64,000 nucleotides of DNA from the NCBI GenBank assembly GCA_037127315.1, contig JBBBDQ010001188.1:520001-584000 (forward strand). The letters run 5' to 3'. A program made the translations under genes and the position numbers. Below the pieces are notes generated by a model. That model made no database searches. It was not told the origin of the DNA and saw nothing but the letters and a program-made list of their open reading frames with translations. Source of the stretch: Ascarosepion bandense. Taxonomy: Eukaryota > Mollusca > Cephalopoda > Sepiida > Sepiidae. Below, piece by piece: positions 11,604 to 25,800 of the stretch (positions within the stretch are counted from its first letter, which is position 1; the number at the start of each line of letters is the position of its first letter).

Positions 11604-13729
11604 GGAATTAGCATAAAGGTAAAATCTCAAGGGAGATCCTATTAATATTAAATGTTGAAAACAAATATTAAAACTGATTCAACCAGATTGCACAATGTAA
11701 ATAGAATTATTTATTTATAGAGCCAAATATGCAATTTTTTTTCAAGTAAATCTTCGTAAATTACATATATCAGCGATCATTTTTATTATAGTAAAATTTT
11801 AAATTTTTCATACACCGGAAGTTCACTTAAAGAGAAGGAAAAAGGAAGAAATAAAAAGGAAAGTGGGAGGGGAAGTGAAGAAAGAGAGGGAAAAGCAAGT
11901 TAGAATGCAGTTGTATAAATGCTGTTTCAGGGGGTGGGAATGGAGATGGCTGTATAAGAGATATATTGAATTGTATTCAACTTAATCCGTGAAAGGACAT
12001 TTAAAAGATTATGTATATGTGTTTAAGCAGAAGTAGGCCTTTCATCGTAATCTCCTCCGAAAATTTTCGATTTTTTTTTGCATAATTTTTTAAATGTCCC
12101 TTTCACAGATCGAGTTGAATTCAATTCGCTATCTCTTCTCTCTCACTTCGCACCCACTGAAAAAGCGTTTGGACGCCTCTATTGTAACATACGCTTTCCT
12201 TGTATTTTCTCACTTACCCTTAAATCTTTTTTCTTATTTCTTGTTGGTCTCCGTTTCCGCAAGCTTGAAATTCAATCGATGTCATTTCGCCAAAGTGTAA
12301 GCAACTTTGTTTTTTTCATAGCGTTAAAAATGTCGAATTTCGTGTCAAAGAAAGAGTTCTTGCGCGGAATCTTATGGCATTATTTATTAAAAAGAAATCT
12401 GCAACGGAAGCATACAGACTTTTTGTTGGGACATACGGTGACCACGATCTGTCGGAAATAACATTCAGATATTGGTTTTGGCGCTTCGAAAATAATGATT
12501 TTGATGTTGAATATAAAGAACACTCTGGCGCATCAAAAATGTCAAAAGACGAAGATTCAGGGGCATTACTTCAAGAAGACTCATCTCATGCAAGTTGAAT
12601 CATTAGTTGATAACACAATAGTTTCGAAAACTTTGAAAGTATTAAAAATGATTAAAAAGCCAGGACATTGGGAACAGTAGGAGTTGAAGACGAGTAACGT
12701 CTAATGGTGTGATGTCAGGTGTGAATAGGTGCTTCAACAACAGAAAAGGAAGGATTTTTACATAGTATCGTGACCCGAGAGGTGAAGTGAATACACTATG
12801 ATAATCCTAACCGTTGAAAATCGTGAGATAAGTCGGGCCATGCATCAACATTGTCAGCAAAACCGAATATCCATGATTCGAAGCTTCTGCTTTCCATTTG
12901 GTGGGATTATTTGGGTGTAGTTTAGTATGAACTGCTTAAACCGACGGAAACTATTATGAAAGATCGCTATCAACTTCAATTGATGCGTTTGAGTCGAGCA
13001 TTGAAAAAAAAGGCCGCTATGAGAGTAGAGACACAACAAAGTGATTTTGGAATATAACAACGTTAGGGCAGATATTGTAAACGGGTGAAAACTTACTTTG
13101 AAGCGTTTAAATGGGAAAATCTACCCCATCAGCCGTATTCACCAGAAATTGCTTCGTTCTATTATGACTTGTTCTGATCAATGCCAAAAAGAAAAAAAAA
13201 AAGAAAATGGGTCGACTAGTGATTAGTCTTAAAAGACGTGTGGTTTTTTCGACGTGGAATTCAAATACAGTCAAAAAGATGAGAAAAAGTATTGGCTGAC
13301 GATTGACAATACTTTCAGTGGCATGTTTCTGATTAATTTTTCGAAAAAAAATTACTTTTCATGAAAAATTATGAAAACTTATTCAAGGATCCTTCTTTCC
13401 TTCGAAGCTGTAGGAACTTGAATTCCAGATCAAGAATAGGTTTCGACTCTCTCTCTCTCTCACTCCTCTTCCCTTTCTTTCGGACATGCGCTACAGTCGC
13501 TTGTCAGTTGCCAACTGAATTACTTAAAGAATAAAAGTGAAATGTAGTTCACCATGATGAATTGAACGTTTCACGCAACTCTGTTTAAAGTTCTGACTTC
13601 AGTAGATCTGGGTCGCTGGTAAGCTCGTTTAATTATTATTTTTGATTGTTTAATTTGGGAAATGTATTTTCTATTTTTTATTGCCTCATTTCTTTTCTTG
13701 CATATAACTGTTGATATACTAACGACCAT

Positions 13730-13760
<31 letters not shown>

Positions 13761-16465
13761 TTATTATTATTATTATTATTATTATTTATCTTCTATGCCC
13801 TGTTCCTTCAGAACGTAGGTAATCATGACTTTCCATGTCTGCCTATGCCTGGTGGCTCTTAGCACGCCTTCTGTTACACCATGCAACCCTGGTTCCATCA
13901 TTCAGCTTATTAGGTCCTTCAAATATGTTAACCGCTGCTTTCCCCTGTCTCTTTTTCCCTCTATATGGTCTGTTAGTATCAGGTTCTCCAACCCCTCTTT
14001 CCTCATTTCATGTCCCAGGAACTTCAACTGTCTTTTCCTGATGCTCAATATAAATTTCCTTTTCGTTTCCATCATTTCCAAAACCTCATCATTGCTCACA
14101 TGCTCGATCCATGATATTCACAGCATCCTTCTGTAGAACCACATTTCAGTTGCTTCAAGGTTTTACTTCATCTTCGAAGATATTGTCCAACATTCACTGC
14201 CATATTGAAGAACCGACATCACAGAGCAATCCAGTACTCTGGTTTTGTTTCTAGTGAAATTGTCCTGTTTCTTAATACTTTACTCAACTTCTGGAATGCA
14301 TATTTGTGCATTTGGATCTCAGGAATATAAATGTATAGAAACTGATGTGACCACAAAGTGAAGGTCAATTTGTATAGTGATTGTAATATGAAACTGATCC
14401 CCCACTTTATATCCAGTATGCTTCTGTAGAACCACATTTCAGCTGCTTCAAGTTTTTCCTTCATCTTCGAAGATATTGTCCAACATTCACTGTCATATTG
14501 AAGAACAGACATCACATAGCAATCCAGTACTCTCCTCTTTGTTTCTAGTGAAATTGTCCTGTTTCTTAATACTTTACTCAACTTCTGGAATGCTTCTTTC
14601 GCCATGCTAATTCGCCTTCGGATCTCTGTGTCGCACTTTCCGTCTTCTGTTATAACAATTCCCAGGTATTTAATTGTTTGTACTTGCTTGATTCTAGTAT
14701 CTCCGACCTGTATGTGGCATATTTTGACTTATGACCATGCATTTGGTTTTCTTGCAGTTTATTTGTAGTTCTTTCTTGTCACTCTCTTCAGCTACATTTT
14801 GTAGGAAGTCTTGCAGTTTCTTTTCTGTGTCTGCTATCATCTGCGTACCTTAGGTTGTTTAAATTCTGGCCTCCGATGACAAATTCTTCTACGGTCACTG
14901 AGTATATATACTAGACTCTCGATGAGAACAGTGAAGCTCGAGTTGTTGTCCTGGATATCTCTAACGAGTTTAACAAAGTCTGGCATGATGGCCTTCTACT
15001 CAAGCTACGGGGCTATTGTGTAACTAGACGATTGTTGGATCTAATCTAGTCATTCCTTTCAAATCGAGTAATGAAGTTAGTATTGAACAGACATGCCTCC
15101 AGATACTATCATACGAATGCGAGTGCTGCTCAAGGCACTATTATAGGTCCTACGCATTTCAACAATCTCCCTGATGTAATTAGATCCCAAGTAGGCATTT
15201 ACGCTGACCGTACCACCATTTGCTCTCGCCTCGATCAGAAATCTGCTGAGGTTGACAAAGTGAACGTACCTGCTGAGCTTGAAAATGGCCTCCAATCTGT
15301 GTTGGGCTAAGGTAAGAAGTGGCTCGTGAATTTTAATACTTCCAAAAGGAAGCTGCTATCTGTTAACCACCATAGACAATCGCTCCTACTCACCATTAGC
15401 AGGGATCAGGCTAGTCTCCCTGAGAGCAAAACACTGCGCCTCTCCAGTTTTACTCTCTCAGCCGACGTCAAGTGGAATGACTACATTGAATCCATAGCTA
15501 AATCAGCTGCTAAGAAGGTCGTTCACTGTGTAGGACCAAGAAGTTTCTCTCGTCTGAATCCATCCTGTATATATATAAATCTACCATCCGCCCGTGTACT
15601 GAATCCTGCTGTTACATGTGCTCGGGTACCCATGCTATTCATCTGGGTTTTTTTGACAAAATCCAAATAGAATCTGCAATGTGATCGATCCCGACTTGGT
15701 AGCTCAGTTCCAGCCACTTTCTCACCGGTTTAAGGTGGCTTCCCCCTGAATCTACAGATAATTTACGGCTTCTGCTCCGAAAAGCTTAGTACCCTGGTGG
15801 CCCCTATGCATGAATTTGCTCCAGCTACTAGACTAGCAACTAGGTCAAACCCTTCTGCAGTGAAAACAATAAAATGTAATCGCAACTTCTACTCTAATAG
15901 CTTCTTTTTTCGCATTGTCCACCTGTGGAATTCCCTTCCGTATACTTGCTTACTTGTCATCTACAATCTCTAAGAATTTAAATGTAAGGTCAATTGCCAT
16001 CTATATCTTTGACTCGCATCCTTTCCCTCATGTTCTTTTCCCCGTCCAATCTACTCTCACGCAGCTCTCTTCACACCAACATTCTCATCCTTCTCTTTTG
16101 TTCATCTTTCTCATCAATCTCTTCTTATGTAGCCCCCTGCGCACCAGTGGCAGTACTGCCTTGGTTGGGGTGAAATGATTATAAAAACATTTAAACAAAT
16201 ATATATATATATATATATATTTTTTTTTTATATAAATATATATATATAGATATATATAGTTATATATAAATATATTTATATAGCTTATAGGCGATTAGTT
16301 TTTTAAGATAAATCTCCTGATGAAACCGAAATTGTCAAACCCACGGTTATTTAATCGGTTGATCTCCCCAATTTGATTATCTAAAATCTTTACATGTTAA
16401 AATATGTATTGAGCACTTTCTGATATGATTGTTTACTGGTGTAATGTAAATCTGACGTATAACCT

Positions 16466-16549
<84 letters not shown>

Positions 16550-17051
16550 TTCGAAGTTCAAAACCGTTGTATGATCATTTCTACATGAAATCACTAAGAG
16601 ATTTCACGTATCATCGGCAACTTATACTCAAAATTACCAGCGGAAGTTCAAAGATTTCAAAAAATTTACGTCACAGACAAAAAAATAAATAGGTGGTATT
16701 AATAAGGAGGTAGCAATCAATGTCTATTTTTAGATTTTGGACAACATTACTTTTAGATAGAGCTGTAAGTGAAAAATTTAAACATTTGGCTTTGTCTAGC
16801 TCTAAAAAGTAGGGAAACTGAAGTAAAGGAAGTGGTGTTTGACAGGGAAATTGGCTAAAACAAAATGGAAAGAAAAGGAAAGAGAAGGGAAAAAAGAGAA
16901 AAAGAGGGAAAAAAAGAAAAATAAAGAAAAGAAAAATTTCGTACACGTAGATACGCTAGGGACGTATTAACAAAACTAGCGTTTTTAAATGTATATGAAA
17001 TGGTTAGAGAAAGATTTTTAGAAAAAAAATTATTTGGGGGGAAAAAAGCTG

Positions 17052-17111
<60 letters not shown>

Positions 17112-18278
17112 GTGTGTGTATCAGATCTAGTGTCCGTCACGGATCTATCAATGTTGAACAATGGCTTATGAACTCATCTCACTCTTGAATTATTCAGATC
17201 GAGTCAGTTTTGAAATCCTAACTTTAAACAAAGACAATTTCTAAAAATTAATGGATTTTTTTATTCATTAATACGGGCATATTTAACTTTTAAAATATTA
17301 TTTTTATTTGATATAACGTAAATATTTATTCTTTATTTGGAATTAATACTTCACTGATATAATTTTAGGCTCAATCTGGGCAAAAATCGGCCGACAAGGA
17401 AAGCAAAGTGGTAAGTATAAAATACTTTCTCTTTTTTCTGTCTGTCTCTTTCTCACTCTCTCTTTCTCTCTCTCCATATATATATATATATATATTTAGT
17501 GTATCAAGGTAGCAGATAATTTTCTAAACATATACTGTTTAATATAAGAGACAATGAATGTCTATTATGTTTAATCATGAGCCGTTCGAGACATCGTATT
17601 TTGGGTTTAATTTCAGGTGAAAATAAAGTCAAAAATTCTCCAACATTTGGATGATTTTTTATTCAGTTGCTTCTAAGCTTTCGGCTTACATGAGCCAATT
17701 CCAGAGAGGTTACAAGGTCGTTAACATAAAAACATCAACCATCAGCGACGATTTTATCTTGTGTTGACATAAAACTTTGCTAAACAATAATAACAGTTAC
17801 TAAAAATAGCAAACGCATTTCGTAAATTTGTAATGCGGTTCTATTACGTCATACCGCGTGAGAGCTCGAAATGATAACAGAACCATATATTTAAATGCAA
17901 TGTAATGTGTTATGACCAGATTTAAACGTGATTTTATTAAGTGTGGGTTGTTTGGATTTCATGTACATGGCCACCAATATCTGAAGGTTCTTTTTACTGT
18001 GTGTATGAGTAAGTATTGTTGACTAAAATCTGTCTGATATTACCTACATGGCTATGTTTTTTTATCAGAGTACAATTAAACAGCATTTCTTAGAAATTAT
18101 TATTATTAATTATTACGTGAGAACATGTGATATAATACTAAAAAAATTGTATATGTTGTTTCGACATTGAAAGAACCATGTCTCATCAGGTAGTTCATTG
18201 TTAACTACCTGATGAAACATTGTTTTTTCAGTGTCGAAGCAAAATGTGCATTTTTAGTAGTTTTTCACATGTTCCCAC

Positions 18279-18355
<77 letters not shown>

Positions 18356-18391
18356 CGACACTGAAAAAACAATGTTTCATCAGGTAGTTTA

Positions 18392-18442
<51 letters not shown>

Positions 18443-19136
18443 GTTTTTATCTAATAGCTTTATTTTAATGTAAAAGTATATATATATATGTACATTTATC
18501 ATTATTGTTATTATTGTTTTTATTATTTTTATTTTATATTATATTCTTGCTTAGGATTTTATATTATTTTATTTAGGAGTATATATTATTTTGTATTTTC
18601 GTAATTTTTATCATTTATCGTTATATTTTGTCTTTATTATTAGTATCTGTACTGTTATTATTAATATTATTATTATTTCATTATTTATTATGATTTTTAT
18701 TATTGTTATTACTATTATTATTTAAAGTTTTTAAATATTAGTTTCTTTATTATCATGTTATTATTACTACCAATATGTTTTATATAATAATATGATATAT
18801 TATTTTTACGATTAGAATTAATAAGAAAAACGAACAATTTATTTTTCTAGCGAAAATTGTACCCCTAATTTTTAATTTTGAATGTCATGCATCTAAAAAT
18901 AAACAACCAACTATCTAAGTCAAAATTCACTGACTTCCTTAACATATTTTTGTAAATCTAGGCCAAGGCCGTCATGTCGTCTAGATAAAATATAGACGCT
19001 AATATTTAAGACTGTTAAGTTAACCTCCTTTTCCCTATTTTTCTTCTCTTTTTTCTTTCTTTTTTATTTGATTTTTTCTGGAAAATTTTGACCCATTCAT
19101 TGTATTAATAATGGGTTTATAAAAACAAATTATGAT

Positions 19137-19182
<46 letters not shown>

Positions 19183-19760
19183 CTCATTCAGTAATGAATT
19201 ACAGCAGTTTAACTACTGGCACATGATACATCATGCGCTAAAATCTGCCTCCTTCTACCAAGCGCCAATAGCTCAGAGGTAGAATCACCGACTGACGCCA
19301 ATTCGGTCGGTCGGGTTCTAATCCTGGATAAAAGCAATCGGATGTCTAACCGTACTGATGTGCTGTGATACAGCAAAACATATCTGTCTGCGGATGACTA
19401 TATATATATAATTGTAAAACAGTCTCAACTCAAGATCGCCAAGCACTCCCTGCTAGTTATAACATGTTGAACTATAGATGACCCTGATGTATTTACTAGT
19501 TGACCACTGTTGGCAGACGGATTCGAAATTTTAAGTGGCGAGTAAATATTATTATTATTATCATTTCAGAATGAGTTAACCCAAAGATATCAGGAGACAT
19601 GCAGAAGGATTCTGCCTTTCCTAGAGAAATCTTTAGAGATACAGAACGTCGGGTGTCATTTTTTTATGGGTGACCAGGTAAGTAACTATTTATTACTTCC
19701 TTTACAAATAATGACCCGTAATTTCTCTCTATTATTTTTAATTCATAGTTTTTTGTTTTG

Positions 19761-19840
<80 letters not shown>

Positions 19841-22800
19841 GATTTTATATAGATGATTTTACATATTTTATATATACGATTTTATATATATATATATTTT
19901 TAATCGTATCACCCAGAGCAAGGCAGTCATGCCACTAATGTGCAGGGGGCTACATAAGAGTAAAAAGATTAATTAGAAGAGAGTAAAGAGGAAGACGAAC
20001 CAGTTAGAAAGGAGCAAGAGAAGGATGGGAATACAGGTGTGATGACAGTTGCAAAGGTGGAGAGAAAGGAAAGGATATACGGGGTGGAGAAAGAACTAGA
20101 GTCAAGTGGTTAATAGATGAGTATTGACATTGCATTTAAATTCCTGGAGGTTGTAACCGTCAGGAAAGCAAGAACATGGAAGCGAGTTCCACAGGCGGGA
20201 ATTGCGAGAGGAAGAAGCTGCAGGAGTAGAATTGTCGTCTGCGTTTGGTTAATCTAACTGTGAATGGGTGGGACCCAGTTTCCAATCTGGTTGCACGAGT
20301 AAACACCTGTTGCAGAGGCACCAGTGACTTAAGTTCGTTGGAGCAGAAGCAATGAAAGTATTTATAGAACAGAGAAAGGGAGGCCACATCTCGTCGGTGG
20401 GGAAGTGGCCGTAGTCGAGCCGCCAAGTCAGTACCTATCACATTACTGAATCTTCTTTGGAGCCTGTCGCGAACACTAAGATATTTTATATATGATTTTA
20501 TGTTGCGTGTATATATAATTATGTATGAATATGTGTATGTGTTTGCCGAACGGATGTAATTTTTCTTAAATTTTCTCTTCTAAGGGAGCGACCGTTATTT
20601 ACATTCGTTTTTTTTTTTAGGTTTTGTGAATCTGATGTGTGTGAGATCCTTTGTTAAATAAAGACGGAAGCTGATGATGGTTCGTCTGAAATAGGCACAA
20701 ACTTCCGATTCACCATGAGATAACGTGTCTGCCTTAATTTTTCTTATATATATATATATATATATATATTGGCGCATTAGATTCACATATTTGGAGAGTG
20801 TCAGCTCTTTTACTACAACATGGCGGTAGAGATTGGGACACGGATCTGTAGCAATCAGCATTATATTTAATGCCGATGTTCCAAGATTCCCTGTGGATAA
20901 CAGAAAAAATTAACAAACATGAAAATTATGTTTCCTGATACGATTGAAATTTGTTGTGGTCGGGTTCCAAATGTGGTCCATTAAATTAATAACTGGTGTT
21001 GTTTCTACTTTTTTTTCTACCATTAAATTTCTATTGCAATGGATATACACTACCAGCCATAATTATTAGAACGCCCCAGTTTTTTTAAAAGAAATAATGT
21101 ATTTCATACTATTTTTATTATTTATTGCCAAGTGGATAATTTTAAATGAAAATAGAATGGTTCTTTTGTTATTATTAATTTGCAAAATTTTACGAGGCAA
21201 TTGCGACAATTTACCCATCGCACCCTGTAGATTTGCTATATATATATATATATACAATACCAGCCATAATTATTAGGTCACCCCAGTTTAAAAAAAATGA
21301 TGTATTTCATACTATTTTTATTATTTATTGCCAAGTGGATAATTTTAAATGAAAATAGAATGGTTCTTTTGTTATTATTAATTTGCAAAATTTTACAAGG
21401 CAAGTAAGTAATGATGAACCTGTTCGTATTACCTTAAATTTTTTTCATTATTTCATTGATGAAACTGCAATATTTTTTTTTAATCATTTCACCCCGAGCA
21501 AGGCGAAAACGCCACTGATGTGCAGGGGGTTACATAAATGTAAAAAGATTAATTACAAAAGAGTGAGGAGTGCAAGCTAGTTAGGAAGGAACAATAGAAA
21601 GCAGGTGCGATGACAGATACATAGGTGGAGAGAAAGGGAAGGTTGTACAGGGGTGGGGAGAGAGCTAGAGTCCAGTGGTTAGTAGATGAGTATTGACTTT
21701 GCATTTGGTTGTAGCCGTCAGGAAAGCAAGAATACGGGAGCGAGTTCCACAGGCGGGAAGTGCGAGAGAAGAAGCTGCAGGAGTAGAATTGTCGTCTGCA
21801 TTTGGCTAACCTGACTGTGAATGGGTGGGACCCAGTTGCCAGTCTGGTTGCACGAGTAAGCACCTGTTGAGGAGGCACCAGTGACTTAAGCTCGTCCGAG
21901 CAGAAGCCATGAAAGTATTTATAGAAGAGACAAAGGGAGGCCACATTTCGACGATGGGGAAGTGGCTGCAGTCGAGTCGCCAGGTAATTATTAAATATTT
22001 ATGCATTCATTTAATGCACATGGAGCAGTAATTAAGAAAAGACCCATTCTATTTTCATTTACAATTATTCACTTTGCAATAAATACTAAAAAATAGTATG
22101 AAATACATAATTTTTTTAAAACTGTGGCTAGCCTAATAATTATGGCTGGTAGTATAAATCCAAAAAGAAACTTACAATATTGGTTGTGCGAATTTCGGTA
22201 AATTTAGTAAAAAAATCTTGCGAAAAGTTGTAAATTTAATTTTGCAACTGAAGACAGATATATTTTTCTAGAGATAAGTTTACAAGATATTACCAAATTA
22301 ATGTTAGAACATTAACAATAATAAATAATTAAATTGAGTGAGGGAGTGAGTTTTTTTTAACGGCCTATCAACACCTCTGTGGGTCATTTAGTGCCAAAAA
22401 GGTGGGGTACTAAAGTACTTTTTTTAAATGTTTTGTTATAGTGAGAAAGTTAATTTAGTCAAATTTTAACGAAAATTCGTTTTATTCTTTTTTATTTTAG
22501 AAAACTGAAAATGAATTCTAGTTTTGTATTCAAAAATATTTAACTGAGAATTTTTTCTTCAAAAATGTGTTGCAGTAATAATTTTTCTTCAAAAATGTAT
22601 ATTTTTCTATAAAAGTCTATTTTTATGTACATATATTTCTATAAAAGCATTTTTATACTTTCATAGTTTTTACCTCAGTTTTGGGGTTAAATATTTGCCT
22701 ATATCTGGGATCCTAACAGGTGCTACTGTCGTACAAATATCGTACAAATGGCAACAAAGATGAGGACAATAGTCCGAATAATGTAAATCCTGTAAATACT

Positions 22801-25800
22801 ACCTCATCTCAGAAATATAGACAAATAGAATGATCTATTATTAAACGTCGTACAAATGGCAACAAAGATGAGAACAATAGTCCGAATAATGTAATTACTG
22901 TAAATACAACCTCATCTCAGAAATATAGACAAATAGAATGATCTATCATTAACGTCGTACAAATGGCAACAAAGATGAGGACAATAGTCTGAATAATGTA
23001 AATCCTGTAAATACTACCCTCATCTCAGAAATATAGACAAATAGAATGATCTATTATTAAACGTCGTACAAATGGCCACAAAGATGGGGTCAATAGTTCG
23101 AATAATGTAAATACTGTAAATACAACCTCATCTCAGAAATATAGACAAATAGAATGATCTATTATTAAACGTCGTACAAATGGCAACAAAGATGAGGACA
23201 ATAGTCCGAATAATGTAAATACTGTAAATACTACCTCATCTCAGAAATATAGACAAATAGAATGATCTATTATTAAACGTCGTACAAATGGCAACAAAGA
23301 TGAGAACAATAGTCCGAATAATGTAAATACTGTAAATACTACTTCATCTCAGAAATATAGACAAATAGAATGATCTATTATTAAACGTCATACAAATGGC
23401 AACAAAGATGAGGTCAATAGTCCGAATAATGTAAATAGTGTAAATACTACCTCATCTCAGAAATATAGACAAATAGAATGATCTATTATTAAACGTCATA
23501 CAAATGGCAACAAATATGAGGACAATAGTCCGAATAATGTAAATACTGTAAATACTACTTCATCTCAGAAATATAGACAAATAGAATGATCTATTATTAA
23601 ACGTCATACAAATGGCAACAAAGATGAGGTCAATAGTTCGAATAATGTAAATACTGTAAATACAACCTCATCTCAGTAATATAGACAAATAGATTGATCT
23701 ATTATTAAACGTCGTACAAATGGCAACAAAGATGAGGACAATAGTCTGAATAATATAAATCCTGTAAATACTACCTCATCTCAGAAATATAGACAAATAG
23801 AATGATCTATTATTAAACGTCATGCAAATGGCAACGAAGATGAGGTCAATAGTTCGAATAATGTAAATACTGTAAATACTACCTCATCTCAGAAATATAG
23901 ACAAATAGAATGATCTATTATTAAACGTCATACAAATGGCAACAAATATGAGGACAATAGTCCGAATAATGTAAATACTGTAAATATTGCCTCATCTCAG
24001 AAATATAGACAAATAGAATGATCTATTATTAAACGTCGTACAAATGGCAACAAAGATGAGGACAATAAACCGAATAATGTAAATCCTGTAAATACTACCT
24101 CATCTCAGAAATATAAACAAATAGAATGATCTATTATTAAACGCCGTAAAAATGGTAACAGAGATGAGGACAATAGACCGAATAATGTAAATCCTGTAAT
24201 TCTACCTCATCTCAGAAATATAGACAAATAGAATGATCTATTATTAAACGCAGTAAAAATGGCAACAGAGATGAGGACAATAGTCCGAATAATGTAAATA
24301 CTGTAAATACTACCTCATCTCAGAAATATAGACCCTAAATATAAAACTCACTAATAATAAAATAGAACATATAACAACCGACTGAAATCAGGAAACTTGT
24401 TCGACAGATATACAAAGATAAAAGGTAGGTTGTGTAAGGCAAGGGAAACTCTTCTTGACAGATCTGTTAAACTTGTACAGCGAGACAACTCTGAGAGATA
24501 TAGAATATAGGGGAAACGTCTTAGGCATTCGCCTGACTTTTCTATGACGTGGTTCCGCCGAAGGGTAGAACCACGACTGGGGAAAAATAGACAGACATTT
24601 TTTTTGGCCCGGCTATATGGCCGGGAATACCCACTATAAAATGACCATGTGTCACATCTGGCCTTGCGTGGGAAGGCTAGTAAATGCGGAGAGATATAGA
24701 ATCTTTCTAGGATTCGTCATTAGTGGCCCCAATCTGAACAATATAAGATACCCTAATGATATATTGCCTGGAGAATACACGGAAGCAAACTACAAAGCCT
24801 CCTACAGAAGGTAGTTAAAGAAAGCGGAAAGAAAAAACAATATAAACACTCCAAGCAAAGTGGTGATCAGCAAAAAGAGGAGCTTAAAATGTCAAGTACA
24901 GGTCGGGGATACTAAAATCAAACATGGCCAGAAATTTTAATACTTAGGAAATGTTTTAATAGAAGACGGAAAGGGCGACTTTGAGTTTCGAAGGCGCATC
25001 GTTCTGGCCAAATATGGATTCCATAATCAGTGCAGAGTATTGATAAACAGGAAAATTTTACTGGAAACAAAGAAATGAGTACTGGACTTTTACGTGATAT
25101 CTGTTCTCCTATATGGCAGTGAATACTGAATGGAGAGACTCGAAGTAACAGAAATATGGTTCTACAGAAGGATGCTGAGGATACCATGGACCGAACATGT
25201 GAGCAACGATGAGGTTTTGGAGAGGATGCAAATGAAAAGGAAACTTATGCTTAACAGAGAGACAGCTAAAGTTTCTGGGATACATAATAAGGAAGGAGGT
25301 CTTGGAAAATCTAACACTCACGAGGCGGATATACGGAAAGAGAGTCAGTGAATAAAATGTGAGACATACTTGATAGACTAGAGCAAATGGAAAGCAGAAC
25401 TTACCGTTATGTGTCTCACTACAAAAGTTGGAACTCCACTTCATGTAAGTACAAAACATGAGACCAAGATGTCCCAATCGAGAGCCAAAAGAAAAAAGAG
25501 AAAAAAAGAAAGATGGTTCTTTATGATCATTAAAGGATAGCAGTTTCATTTTGGTGGGGATAAATGTCTTGTTGTCGCATCTGAGAATCAAAGTCATCAC
25601 CCTTTCTTCCCTGGTATTTGGCCAAATGCGCCTCTCGCACGGCTCAAAAAGGGATTGAGACAGACGAAATCTTGCAAACTTTGTTGCGTGAGGCTTTCGG
25701 ACGCCCGGTCTGTTAAATTCCACCTTGGTTACGCCCCTTCGACTGGTGCTGCACTCTTCTGCTAGTTTATCCGTTGAGATTGTGTCAATTTTTGCCTATT

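Noticed and set aside
13902..14136. 103-codon plus frame rich in S/F/P over the LINE at 13.8-14.1 kb
   Set aside because: It is antisense to a clear minus-strand LINE segment. The same antisense frames recur at 25.1, 36.5 and 53.1 kb.
16310..16345. ctgatgaaaccgaaa near 16319 as another hammerhead core
   Set aside because: The interval between CTGATGA and GAAA is only 4 nt, too short for stem II, and no stem I or cleavage site is visible.
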